Positions 35,688 through 44,243 of a stretch of 64,000 nucleotides of DNA are shown piece after piece. Position numbers and translations under genes: made by a program. The notes beneath the pieces are model-generated. The model was not told the origin of the DNA, ran no database searches, and saw only the letters and a program-made list of their open reading frames with translations. Source of the stretch: Marinitoga piezophila KA3 (GTDB taxonomy: Bacteria; Thermotogota; Thermotogae; Petrotogales; Petrotogaceae); NCBI RefSeq assembly GCF_000255135.1, contig NC_016751.1:930001-994000 (forward strand), in the 5' to 3' direction. Each line of letters opens with the position of its first letter. Within the stretch, counting starts at the first letter, position 1.

Positions 35688-37073
35688 TTATACTGGATAT
35701 ATACTTTCATCTTCAACAAAATCTTCTGTTTCTTCAACAAGTTCGAAATCAACCTGTATTTCTTTTTCATATTTGTCTTTTAGATATTTCTTTCCTACTT
35801 CACCAAATAGGATATATGTCAATAAATCTTCATCTGTTTCAGCTAAAACACATATTTCATTTCTTGCTTTTTCTATTTCAGGTTTTAATAAATCTGCTGG
35901 TCTGCAGTCTATTGGTTTTTCGTTTCCAAGTGCTTTCTTTAAAAGTTCTTCATCTACTGGTGCAGGTGGTCTTCCATACATTCCTTTTAGGTAATTTTTA
36001 ACCTCTTTTGTAATTGACTTATATCGTTCTTTATACATAACATTTAAAACTGCCTGAACACCAACTATTTGACTTGTAGGAGTTACAAGTGGTGGATATC
36101 CAAGATCTTTTCGCACTCTTGGAACTTCTTCTAATACTTCATCTAATAAATGCAACATTTTTTGAGCTTTTAATTGGGATACAAGGTTTGAAAACATTCC
36201 GCCTGGAATTTGTGCCTTTAATATTCTTGAGTCAATTGATACCATTCGCATATCGTCTTCTATATGATTTTCCCTTACTTTCCAGAAATAATGCGCGAGA
36301 TCATAAAGTTTATCGGAATCAAGCGGTTCTCCTAATGCAAAGTTAAATGGTTCAACTGCCGGTTGAGAACTTGCATTTGCAAATGGGCTTAATGCTGTAT
36401 CTATTAAATCAACACCAGCATCAATTGCTGCTTGATATGCAATAGAAGCCATACCTGCCGTATTATGAGAATGCAATTCTATTGGTACATTGTATTTTCT
36501 CTTTAATTCTTTTACTAAATCATACGCCATTTTAGGAGTTAATAATCCAGCCATATCTTTTATAACTATTGAATCAACACCGTGATCTATTAATTCTTTT
36601 GCATAGTTTAAATAAAATTCAAGATTATGAACAGGACTTATTGTATAAGATATTGCACCCTGAACATGTATATTCCTCTTTTTAGCAACTTCTATACTCT
36701 TTTTTAAGTTTCTTATATCATTTAAAGCATCAAATACTCTTATTATGTCCATACCATAATCCGCTACTTTGTTTATAAATAATTCAACTACATCATCAGC
36801 ATAATTTCTATATCCAACAATATTTTGTCCTCTTAATAACATCTGTATTTGCGTGTTTTTTAACTTTTTTCTTATTGTTTTTAGTCTTTCCCATGGATCT
36901 TCGTTTAGATATCTTATACATGAGTCGTATGTTGCACCGCCCCATACCTCCATTGAATGAAAACCTACTGTATCAAAATCTTTTAAAACAGGCTCAAATT
37001 CAGAGGTTTTCATTCGAGTCGCAATTATTGATTGCTGGCCGTCACGTAATGTGGTATCAACAAATTTTGTCAT
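35688..37073 (-). CDS. Pyruvate/oxaloacetate carboxyltransferase (OadA/PycB-like)
   Basis: 461 aa. HMGL-like TIM barrel: FVDTTLRDGQQS (metal Asp), VWGGATYDSCIRYLNEDPWERL, IVIKDMAGLL (carboxylated or PLP-type Lys region) and HSHNTAGMA (metal His pair); the C-terminal carboxylase domain has YKERYKSITKEVKNYLKGMYG. There is no biotin-acceptor domain (no AMKM), so a separate biotin carrier is needed. Acts in pyruvate/oxaloacetate interconversion, as sodium pump alpha subunit or pyruvate carboxylase B. Confidence 0.87.
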   Translation of the reverse strand: MTKFVDTTLRDGQQSIIATRMKTSEFEPVLKDFDTVGFHSMEVWGGATYDSCIRYLNEDPWERLKTIRKKLKNTQIQMLLRGQNIVGYRNYADDVVELFINKVADYGMDIIRVFDALNDIRNLKKSIEVAKKRNIHVQGAISYTISPVHNLEFYLNYAKELIDHGVDSIVIKDMAGLLTPKMAYDLVKELKRKYNVPIELHSHNTAGMASIAYQAAIDAGVDLIDTALSPFANASSQPAVEPFNFALGEPLDSDKLYDLAHYFWKVRENHIEDDMRMVSIDSRILKAQIPGGMFSNLVSQLKAQKMLHLLDEVLEEVPRVRKDLGYPPLVTPTSQIVGVQAVLNVMYKERYKSITKEVKNYLKGMYGRPPAPVDEELLKKALGNEKPIDCRPADLLKPEIEKARNEICVLAETDEDLLTYILFGEVGKKYLKDKYEKEIQVDFELVEETEDFVEDESIYPV

Positions 37074-37232
37074 AGTTTCACCTCCACTATAAATTAAAAC
37101 ATTATTTTTTTAAAAAAGGGTTAAGAATATAAGAATTTAGTTTGGTAGGAAAATTATTATTCTAATGGAAAAATATAATGATAGAATTTTCAATAATTTA
37201 AAAAGGTGTATAATGAATATGTAGGTGATTTT

Positions 37233-37814
37233 ATGCGTATTAATGTTAATAATTATTATTCTCCTACTGAATTTAAAGAGAAATATCTTGAGAGTAAGTT
37301 AAGAAAAATCCTTATTGAAGCTATAAACAATAAGGATAATGCTTTGTTGTTTAAACTTGGAAAAATCAGTTCAATGATAAAAATAGGTAATATTTCAGAA
37401 GCCGAAAAAGAATTGGAACGCATAGACAGAAATATCAATGAGCAGGGTATAAAATCTCAAAAAAATAAAAAGGGTATTTCCAATTCAAATGAGCATGTTG
37501 TTAATAGGAATATTAATAATAAAATATCAAAAAATAATTTTCCAGAAACTTCGGAATCTGTTGTTTATCTTCAGGATGATTCGCCTGATTCAGCTGTTTC
37601 ATTTCAATACCCAACACCGGTTAGTGAAAATGCTTCTTTTTTATTTATAAAATCTCATGAATCAGAACATGCACGAGAAATTATTAAGGAAGCTATGTTT
37701 AAAGGAAAGATGGCTCAGGTGTATGTTCGCTATTTTACTTCATATGATCCAAATGGACATCTGGTTTATACAGGTGGTGTAACCTGGGGAAAAATTCTTG
37801 ATTCTAAAGCATAA
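37233..37814 (+). CDS. Putative zincin-like protein with HExxH
   Basis: 193 aa from ATG 37233 (GTAGGTGA upstream). An N-terminal helical and Asn/Lys-rich half (1-105) is followed by a compact motif block: DDSPDSAVSFQYPTPVS, then HESEH at 142-146, and a tail with YDPNGHLVYTGGVTWG. This order matches a group of small putative metalloproteases related to SprA in anaerobic bacteria. No signal peptide. Gene lies 23 nt before a Crp-type regulator. Protease activity is inferred from the HExxH only. Confidence 0.6.
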   Translation: MRINVNNYYSPTEFKEKYLESKLRKILIEAINNKDNALLFKLGKISSMIKIGNISEAEKELERIDRNINEQGIKSQKNKKGISNSNEHVVNRNINNKISKNNFPETSESVVYLQDDSPDSAVSFQYPTPVSENASFLFIKSHESEHAREIIKEAMFKGKMAQVYVRYFTSYDPNGHLVYTGGVTWGKILDSKA

Positions 37815-37837
37815 AATTTTTATATAGGAGGAAAAAA

Positions 37838-38470
37838 GTGAGAAGTGAATTTTTTCAAAATGTTTTTGGTGAAAACAGTGAGATATTAAAAAAGTACGGT
37901 CGTACTCTTAAAATCAAAAAAAATCACGTTTTACATTCACCAAATGAAAAATTAGAACAAATTAGTATTATATTATCCGGTAAATTGAAAGTTGTAAAAT
38001 ATGCTCCAGACGGTAATGAACAGGTTTTAAAATACTTGAAAGAGAATGAAAGTTTTGGTGAGGGACTAATTTTTTCTGATGAAAATTATCCATCATATAT
38101 TGTTGCGGAAAAGGATTCTGAAGTCTTTGAAATATCAAAAGAAGGTGTTTTGAAGTTATTTAAAGAAAATGAGACTTTTCTTATATTGTATTTAAATGAA
38201 ATCTCCAAGAAATTATTAAATCTTTCTAATATTGTGGATATTCTAATTATAAAATCGATAAAGGAGCGTTTAATTCGATATTTCCTATTATTACATAAAC
38301 AGCAAAAATCTGATATTATTTATTTTAAATCAAAGCAGCAAATAGCAAATGATATCGGCAGTGTTCGTGAAGTGGTATCAAAAAAGATAAAAGAATTAGA
38401 AAATGAAGGTTATATTAAAATTATTGATAGAAATCATGTCAAGTTGTTGAATATTAAATCTCTAAAATAA
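37838..38470 (+). CDS. Crp/Fnr-family transcriptional regulator
   Basis: 210 aa from GTG 37838 behind ATAGGAGG. N-terminal cyclic-nucleotide-type beta barrel (about 20-115, with SGKLKVVKYAPDGNEQVLKYL and ESFGEG), dimer helix, and a C-terminal winged helix with KSKQQIANDIGSVREVVSKKIKEL as the recognition helix region. There is no N-terminal Fe-S Cys set, so it is not an oxygen-sensing FNR. It may control the adjacent HExxH gene and the permease pair downstream. Confidence 0.9.
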   Translation: MRSEFFQNVFGENSEILKKYGRTLKIKKNHVLHSPNEKLEQISIILSGKLKVVKYAPDGNEQVLKYLKENESFGEGLIFSDENYPSYIVAEKDSEVFEISKEGVLKLFKENETFLILYLNEISKKLLNLSNIVDILIIKSIKERLIRYFLLLHKQQKSDIIYFKSKQQIANDIGSVREVVSKKIKELENEGYIKIIDRNHVKLLNIKSLK

Positions 38471-38502
38471 AACCGTGTTTAAAATCACGGTTTTATTTTT
38501 TT
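38464..38502 (+). terminator. Terminator after the Crp-type regulator
   Basis: AAAATAAAACCGTG/CACGGTTTTATTTT stem overlapping the stop codon, followed by TTT. A TATAAT at 38511-38516 directly after it is the likely -10 for the permease genes. Confidence 0.88.
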
Positions 38503-38556
38503 ATATTGTCTATAATAGGGTATGAAGAATAAATAAAGAATCAGGAGGTTGATACA

Positions 38557-39033
38557 GTGAATACCATTGTATTATATGGAATAGCCGTTTCATTTTTAGG
38601 TTGGTCTATTTTTAAGAGTAAAGATAAAACAAAGGAAAGTTTAGTATTATCAAAAAATTTGTTGGTAAAAACTTTTATTGAAATTATTGGAGTTATGGCT
38701 TTAGTAGGTTTAGTATTGGCTATATTGCCACCGGAATTAATTAAACAGTTATTGGGAAATTCAAACGAGTTTTTAAGCACAATATATGGTGCAGTTATAG
38801 GTGCTTTAACTATAATACCAGCATTTATTGCATTCCCGCTTTCTAAATCTCTCTACCAAAGTGGAGCAAATTTAACAGCAATTGCAGCATTTATCACAAC
38901 ATTAACTATGGTTGGATTCGCTACTATGCCAATTGAAATTAAATATTTTGGAAAGAAATTTACATTGCATAGATTATGGCTTAGTTTTGTTGCTGCTATA
39001 TTAATTGCTACAGGAATGGCGGTGATATTATGA
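38557..39033 (+). CDS. Permease, first half (ArsP/YraQ-like)
   Basis: 158 aa from GTG 38557, 8 nt after AGGAGG. About five membrane spans; conserved stretch IYGAVIGALTIIPAFIAFPLSKSL and LYQSGANLTAIAAFITTLTM. Resembles one half of the two-domain PF03773-type permease family, which is often split in thermophilic anaerobes. Start of the partner gene overlaps its stop by 4 nt, so the two halves are probably made in equal amounts and form one transporter. Confidence 0.72.
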   Translation: MNTIVLYGIAVSFLGWSIFKSKDKTKESLVLSKNLLVKTFIEIIGVMALVGLVLAILPPELIKQLLGNSNEFLSTIYGAVIGALTIIPAFIAFPLSKSLYQSGANLTAIAAFITTLTMVGFATMPIEIKYFGKKFTLHRLWLSFVAAILIATGMAVIL

Positions 39034-39725
39034 AGAAGATATTGGATTTAATTAAAAATAATAAATTAATCTTTGTAAGTATCGTTTTGTATGGAATTGC
39101 ATTTTTTGTAAAACCAGAAATTTTCTTTAAAGGGTTAGAAATGACAAAAGGATTTCTAATTGAAATGGTTGAGGTTATGCCACCTATTCTTATAATCTCC
39201 TCATTGATTACTGTATGGGTACCATCAGAAGTTATAATGAGACATTTCGGTGAAGAATCTGGATTTAAAGGAAAGTTGTTATCAATGTTTACAGGTGCAA
39301 TTTCAGCCGGTCCTATATATGCAGCATTTCCAGTTGCACAGGCTTTATTCTTAAAAGGAGCAAGTATTGCTAATTTAGTTATAATTATTAGTTCATGGGC
39401 AGTAGTTAAGGTTGTTATGTTCATGGTTGAATCAAGCTTCCTTGGATTGCCTTTCGCTTTAACAAGATATGCTTTAACAATTCCTGCAATATTTATTATG
39501 GGATATATAATGGAAAAACTTGTAAAACGTGAAGATATATTAAATGAAATTGAAAATACAGAAATTGTATATAGGAATGAAAAAGAAGTATTAAATGATT
39601 TACCAAATATGAATTGTGGTGCTTGTGGTTATGCAAATTGTAAGTTATTTGCAGAGGGAGTTATAAAAGGCGAAGTTACAATAGATGATTGTGTAATTAG
39701 AGCAAAAATGCGTAAATCCGCTTAA
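39030..39725 (+). CDS. Permease, second half, with C-terminal 4Fe-4S (RnfB-type) domain
   Basis: 231 aa. About five membrane spans (residues 10-160), with AISAGPIYAAFPVAQALFLKG mirroring the inner motif of the first half. The C-terminus (about 185-231) carries NCGACGYANCKLFAEGVIKGE followed by DDC, the four-Cys pattern of the Fe-S (Fes) domain found in RnfB and related redox proteins. A permease with a cytoplasmic Fe-S domain suggests redox-linked or metal-sensing transport; the substrate is not evident. Confidence 0.75.
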   Translation: MKKILDLIKNNKLIFVSIVLYGIAFFVKPEIFFKGLEMTKGFLIEMVEVMPPILIISSLITVWVPSEVIMRHFGEESGFKGKLLSMFTGAISAGPIYAAFPVAQALFLKGASIANLVIIISSWAVVKVVMFMVESSFLGLPFALTRYALTIPAIFIMGYIMEKLVKREDILNEIENTEIVYRNEKEVLNDLPNMNCGACGYANCKLFAEGVIKGEVTIDDCVIRAKMRKSA

Positions 39726-39740
39726 TTAATAACATAAAAA

Positions 39741-39772
39741 TAAAAGGCCCTTCGCGGGCCTCCTTTTATTTT
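39741..39772 (+). terminator. Terminator between permease and Fur-like genes
   Basis: GGCCC TTCGC GGGCC hairpin extended by AAAA/TTTT, ending TTTTATTTTA. Convergent genes end on both sides. Confidence 0.8.
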
Positions 39773-40199
39773 ATACCTGACATTCTGTACAAATACCATA
39801 AATCTTTAATTCAAAATCTTTGATTTCAATATCTTTTTTAGGTAAAAGATTTTTTATTGCTTCTTTACTTACTTCCATTTTTACTGCTTTCCCACAATTT
39901 TCACATATGAAAATTGCATTTACTTCATCTGTTACATCATCAATTAATTCATACCTAACAACACCATCATCAAAATCTATTTTTCTTATTATTCCAAGTT
40001 CTTCCAAAAGTTCTATTCCACGTTTTATAGTCATTTTACTGGTTTTGTGATTTTTTCTTCTTCTAATTTGCATATACACATCATCAAGACTCATTAATTT
40101 TCCATTGGATTCGAGAAAAACCTTAAGAATTAATTCCCTTTGGGCTGTCATTCTTTGTTTTTTTTCTCTGAGAACTTTTTTAAGCATTTGTTGGGACAT
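39771..40199 (-). CDS. Fur-family regulator, atypical metal site
   Basis: 142 aa. N-terminal winged helix (MTAQRELILKVFLES and the recognition segment TSKMTIKRGIELLEELGI). The structural zinc CxxC pair is present twice (ICENCG and ICTEC). The His-rich HHDH motif that normally precedes the first CxxC is missing (DDVTDEVNAIFICENCG), so the regulatory site must use other ligands or be absent. Start ATG 40199 behind GAGGAGG. A perfect palindrome lies on its own promoter, suggesting autoregulation. Confidence 0.85.
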   Translation of the reverse strand: MSQQMLKKVLREKKQRMTAQRELILKVFLESNGKLMSLDDVYMQIRRRKNHKTSKMTIKRGIELLEELGIIRKIDFDDGVVRYELIDDVTDEVNAIFICENCGKAVKMEVSKEAIKNLLPKKDIEIKDFELKIYGICTECQV

Positions 40200-40223
40200 A
40201 GTATTAAATCCGCCTCCTCATTC

Positions 40224-40238
40224 TTTAGTTCGACTAAA
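40224..40238. promoter_or_regulatory. Palindromic operator on the Fur-like gene promoter
   Basis: TTTAGT-TCG-ACTAAA, a perfect 6+3+6 inverted repeat directly abutting a -10 (TAAAAT on the minus strand, 40238-40243) that has ATGAAA 17 nt upstream (40261-40266). Its position at the transcription start fits repression. Confidence 0.6.
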
Positions 40239-40303
40239 TTTTACATCAGAAAGAAAAATATTTCATTTAAACACTATTAAAATTGTGTGCATTTTTAATT
40301 AAA

Positions 40304-41329
40304 TTATACAGTATGTATATCTATTTTCCAGCCTGTTATTTTAGCGGCAGCACGAGCATTTTGCCCACCCTTACCTATAGCAAGAGATAATTGATTTTCC
40401 GGAACATGCACTAATGCAAATTTTTCTTTTTTGTCTAATTTTATTTCTACTACCTGAGCTGGTGCAAGTGCATTTCTTATTAGTTCTTCAATATCATCAG
40501 ACCATTTTATTACGTCTATTTTTTCAAGATTTTTTAAATCTTCCAATATTTGCGCAATTCTCATGCCATTTTCTCCAATACATGCCCCAATAGCATCAAC
40601 TTTAGGATCTTCTGAATATACTGCAACCTTACTTCTAACTCCTGGTTCTCTATATATTTTTTTTATTTTTACTATTCCATCTTCTATCTCTGGGATATTC
40701 ATTTTAAATAACTCTTCTACAAATTCAGGAACACTTCTTGAAACAAGAATTTTTGGACCTTTAGTTGTTTTTTGAACACTTTTTATATAAACTTTTATTA
40801 TGTCTCCATTGTACATTTTTTCTCCCGGAATCCATTCTTTTGCTGGTAACTTTGTTTCAAGTTTTCCTATTCTAATATCTGCATATTCTGGAGTTACTTT
40901 TAACACCTCAGCTGTTGTTATTTTTCCCTCTAATGTAGAATATGTCTGATATAACTTTTCTTTTTCTATTTCCCTTATACTTTGTTTAATTACCTGTTTA
41001 GCGGTTTGTGCAGCTATTCTTTTAAATTCTTTTTTAGGGTTTATTTTTTTCTTGATAATATCTCCAATTTGGGCTTTAGAAGATATCTTTTTAGCTTCTT
41101 CTAATGTAATTTCTTCTCCTTCATTTTCTACTTCTTCAACAACCTTCAACAGCTGATATATTGTGATTTCCCCATGATTTTTATCAACAATAACCTCCAC
41201 GTTTTCCATTTCATAATTGTTTTTATATGCCTTTTCTATAGCCTTTTCAATTATTTCAAGTAATACTTCTTTTTTTATTCCCTTTTCTCTTTCTAATTCT
41301 GTTAATGCTTCTCTTAATGCAAGATTCAT
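40304..41329 (-). CDS. nusA: Transcription termination/antitermination factor NusA
   Basis: 341 aa from ATG 41329 (GGAGGTGATTATA upstream); the longer frame to 41344 would include the Shine-Dalgarno. N-terminal RNAP-binding domain (1-130, EREKGIKKEVLLEIIEKAIE), S1 domain (about 135-200, EGKITTAEVLKVTPEYADIRIG), then KH1 and KH2 (VGACIGENGMR-like IGACIGENGMRI and LSLAIGKGGQNARAAAKITGW). It lacks the C-terminal acidic repeats of E. coli NusA. Second gene after rimP; infB does not follow. Confidence 0.95.
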   Translation of the reverse strand: MNLALREALTELEREKGIKKEVLLEIIEKAIEKAYKNNYEMENVEVIVDKNHGEITIYQLLKVVEEVENEGEEITLEEAKKISSKAQIGDIIKKKINPKKEFKRIAAQTAKQVIKQSIREIEKEKLYQTYSTLEGKITTAEVLKVTPEYADIRIGKLETKLPAKEWIPGEKMYNGDIIKVYIKSVQKTTKGPKILVSRSVPEFVEELFKMNIPEIEDGIVKIKKIYREPGVRSKVAVYSEDPKVDAIGACIGENGMRIAQILEDLKNLEKIDVIKWSDDIEELIRNALAPAQVVEIKLDKKEKFALVHVPENQLSLAIGKGGQNARAAAKITGWKIDIHTV

Positions 41330-41344
41330 TATAATCACCTCCAT

Positions 41345-41809
41345 TTACAAATCTATTTCTAAGTTTGCTTTTAATACTATATCATACGGGAATTCTATTA
41401 TTTTACCACCATCTTTTTCTTTTATATAAATAGTTTCGTCATTTATATCTTCAATATATCCCTTTATAGCTGTTCTGTTTTGTACCCTTTCTTTTAGAAT
41501 TACTTTTACTAACTTCCCTTTAAATCTAATAAAATCCTTTAAACTTCTTAAAGGTCTATCTAATCCCGGAGAACTTACTATTAAATCATATGATGTATCT
41601 ATAAGATCTTTTTCGTCAAGATATGATTCTATTGTTCTTGAAAATCTTTCACAATCATCAATTCCAACATATCCATCTTCTTTATCAATAATAATTTCAA
41701 GCTTTACTTTTTTTCTAATTTTTTTAATCGATACGTCGAAAATTTCTAAATCCATATTCCTGGCAATTTCTTGCGATTCTTTTAAAATCAGGTCTTTTAA
41801 ATCTTTCAT
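41345..41809 (-). CDS. rimP: Ribosome maturation factor RimP
   Basis: 154 aa, needed for 30S assembly. Family pattern: LEIFDVSIKKIRKKVKLEIIIDKEDGYVGIDDCERFSRTIESYLD followed by YDLIVSSPGLDRPL. GGAGGTGCAAA precedes ATG 41809. rimP-nusA order is widespread. The 5' leader between promoter and gene carries a strong hairpin. Confidence 0.94.
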   Translation of the reverse strand: MKDLKDLILKESQEIARNMDLEIFDVSIKKIRKKVKLEIIIDKEDGYVGIDDCERFSRTIESYLDEKDLIDTSYDLIVSSPGLDRPLRSLKDFIRFKGKLVKVILKERVQNRTAIKGYIEDINDETIYIKEKDGGKIIEFPYDIVLKANLEIDL

Positions 41810-41835
41810 TTTGCACCTCCTTTTATAATAAAACA

Positions 41836-41863
41836 GAATTCGAGGGCTACTGCCCTCGAACGA
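41836..41863 (-). promoter_or_regulatory. Leader hairpin of rimP-nusA, possible attenuator
   Basis: TTCGAGGGC-AGTA-GCCCTCGAA, a perfect 9-bp stem with a tetraloop, followed on the minus strand by TTCTGTTTTATT. It lies about 20 nt after the predicted transcription start and 30 nt before rimP, so it is not the end of dnaE but part of the rimP leader. The interrupted U-tract would give a weak, factor-sensitive terminator. Confidence 0.6.
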
Positions 41864-41884
41864 TTATTTCTATATCTGCAATTG

Positions 41885-41913
41885 ATTATACCATAAAATA
41901 TAGGTAAAATCAA
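41885..41913 (-). promoter_or_regulatory. Promoter of rimP-nusA
   Basis: On the minus strand TTGATT, 17-nt spacer, TATAAT with TGG before it (extended -10). It sits just after the dnaE stop at 41924. Confidence 0.8.
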
Positions 41914-41923
41914 GTAGTTTAAA

Positions 41924-44224
41924 TTAGTTGATTTTAAATCCGTATACTTCTTTTTCAAATTTAATTATATCTTCTTTATCTGTAATAACCTCTTTGTCAG
42001 TTGATATATTTTCTCCAAAAACATCACTTAATATTTTTTTTGCTTTTCTACTTGTATTATGTTCAATTTCAGAAATCATTCTCAATAATTGTCTTCGATT
42101 TTTTGTAAAAATATCAAAAACTCCACCTTTTATCATCTGTTCAATTATATTTCTTGTTATGCGTTTTTCCTTTGTTCGCTTTATAAAATCTTCAAAATCC
42201 TTATAATTCCCTTTTTCTTTTATATCTTTAGTTAAAACCTCTTCTGCAAATATACCTACTCCTTTTATAACCCTTAAAGGTAAATATAATGCATTATCTT
42301 TGCACATACCTTGTGGATAAAGAATACTTGCATTTTTAATTTGAATATTCATATACTTACTTTCTTCAAAAAGAGTTTCTGACAAACCTTTAAACTTTAT
42401 ATATTCCAAAAAGAATTTACATCTTTCTCTTGTTTTTATTTCAGCCAGCCAATAACTAAGATGAGCATATGCAACACTATGTGATTTATTAAACGCATAT
42501 TCTGCAAATTTTTCTATTTTAGAGTAGAGCTCCTGTGATTCTTTATTTCCAATCTTTTTAGCTGCATTAAAAATAAACTTTTCTTTCAACTTTTTTAATT
42601 TTTCTATATCCTTTTTTGACATTGCTTTTCTAAAATCGTCTGACTCTTCTGGGGATAATCCTCCCAATTTTTGTGCAATATACATCACCTGTTCCTGAAA
42701 AATAATAACTCCCTTAGTCTCAGGCAAGAGTTTTTTTAGATATTCCCTGGAACTACCCTCAAGATACTCATCAAACATTCCAGAATTCAAAGGTCCCGGT
42801 CTATTCATTGCAAGTAAAATTGTTAACTCCATAAAATTTTTAGGCGCTAATTTTCTGGATAGTTTTTTACCCAATCTGGATTCAAGCTGGAATATCCCTT
42901 CTGTTAAACCAGCAGAAATTAACTTATATACTTCTTTATCTTCTAAATTTACAAATTTATCTTTAGCATATTTAAAATTAAAACGTTTTAACAGGGCAAG
43001 TGTATCTAAAGACAATATATCAAATTTTTCTATACCTGAAAGCTTTAATTCATCCATTTCCCATAATGTAATTGGAATATTGTTTTGCCTATAATCAAGA
43101 GGGATTTTTAATCCCATATCTTCTTTTGATAATATCACACCAGCCGCATGTACAGATTCAGCTATTTCCAATCCTTCAAAATAAAATGCAAGAGTATAAA
43201 ACTTTTTTAATTTTTCATCCATATTAGGATATCTTTTCATATTTTCTAAAGACCTAATTGGAAATTTTAACTTTTGAGACATATCATATCCTAAAATTTC
43301 TTTTGCTTTTTTTACAGCGCTTTTTTCTTTCATTCTTACATATGTTCTAACCTGAGCAATACTAAAAATTTCATTTAATTTTTTTATGACATTATCTCTA
43401 TTTTCAGAATCTATATCCAGATCTATATCTGGCAATTCTTTTCTAGACGGATTAAGAAATCTTTCAAAATATAAATTATATTTTATAGGGTCTATTAGCG
43501 TTATTCCCAACATATAAACTATTAGCGAACCAACAGCAGAACCTCTTCCTGGACCAACATATGCCCCTGTATTTCTAGCTGTTTCAACTATTTTTTTTAC
43601 AGTTAATATATAATCTGAAACTTCCATATCCTTTATAACCAATAATTCTTTTTTTAATCTTTGCATATATTCATCTGGCAATTTTGCCATATAGGGCAAT
43701 AGCGATTCATATAATCTTTTAAATCCTCCCATTTGAGGCAAATTTACATAAAAATCTTTTACATTATAAGAGGGAGTTGTTGAGTTTATATATTTTAATA
43801 TATTACTTCCCAAATAATCTTCTATTTTAAGATTTCCTTTTAAACATCCACCAGAAATATTTTCAGAATCCAATAATTCTTTAACCGTCTGTGTGGGGAA
43901 AAGTATCTTCTCTTTTATCTCATTTTTTTCAAAATATCTTACATTTATATTTTCTTTTTTTCCGTTGTAAAATTGTATAATTTCCAACAACTCTTTTGAA
44001 TTTACAGGAAAATAAATTTTTCCCTTCATTTCAAATAAAATATATGGTACTATTTTATATTTTTTAGCTAAATTAATAAATGTTGGCCAGGATTTCGGAT
44101 GTGATTCGCATAAAATAATTGAATCATATCCAAATCTCTTGGCCATAGGAAAAAGGTCATTTATTTGTATTAGAGATTTACCTATACTTTTTGATGTGAC
44201 TACAGGTCCTAAAAATTTTTTCAA
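41924..44224 (-). CDS. dnaE: Short DNA polymerase III alpha subunit (DnaE-like)
   Basis: 766 aa C-family polymerase. Palm motifs: VGPGRGSAVGS (224-234) and the catalytic aspartates in PDIDLDID (265-272); fingers with GIFQLESRLGKKL, MNRPGPLNSGMFDEYL and SFNKSHSVAYAHLSYWLAEIKT-type sequence, and the C-terminal helix-hairpin-helix. The catalytic Asp pair lies about 135 residues earlier than in E. coli DnaE: the N-terminal PHP domain is reduced and lacks its His motifs. OB-fold and tau-binding domains are also absent, as the protein stops soon after the hairpin region. May be a repair or lagging-strand enzyme with a PolC elsewhere. Confidence 0.9.
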   Translation of the reverse strand: MKKFLGPVVTSKSIGKSLIQINDLFPMAKRFGYDSIILCESHPKSWPTFINLAKKYKIVPYILFEMKGKIYFPVNSKELLEIIQFYNGKKENINVRYFEKNEIKEKILFPTQTVKELLDSENISGGCLKGNLKIEDYLGSNILKYINSTTPSYNVKDFYVNLPQMGGFKRLYESLLPYMAKLPDEYMQRLKKELLVIKDMEVSDYILTVKKIVETARNTGAYVGPGRGSAVGSLIVYMLGITLIDPIKYNLYFERFLNPSRKELPDIDLDIDSENRDNVIKKLNEIFSIAQVRTYVRMKEKSAVKKAKEILGYDMSQKLKFPIRSLENMKRYPNMDEKLKKFYTLAFYFEGLEIAESVHAAGVILSKEDMGLKIPLDYRQNNIPITLWEMDELKLSGIEKFDILSLDTLALLKRFNFKYAKDKFVNLEDKEVYKLISAGLTEGIFQLESRLGKKLSRKLAPKNFMELTILLAMNRPGPLNSGMFDEYLEGSSREYLKKLLPETKGVIIFQEQVMYIAQKLGGLSPEESDDFRKAMSKKDIEKLKKLKEKFIFNAAKKIGNKESQELYSKIEKFAEYAFNKSHSVAYAHLSYWLAEIKTRERCKFFLEYIKFKGLSETLFEESKYMNIQIKNASILYPQGMCKDNALYLPLRVIKGVGIFAEEVLTKDIKEKGNYKDFEDFIKRTKEKRITRNIIEQMIKGGVFDIFTKNRRQLLRMISEIEHNTSRKAKKILSDVFGENISTDKEVITDKEDIIKFEKEVYGFKIN

Positions 44225-44243
44225 ATAGCTTCACCTCATTATA

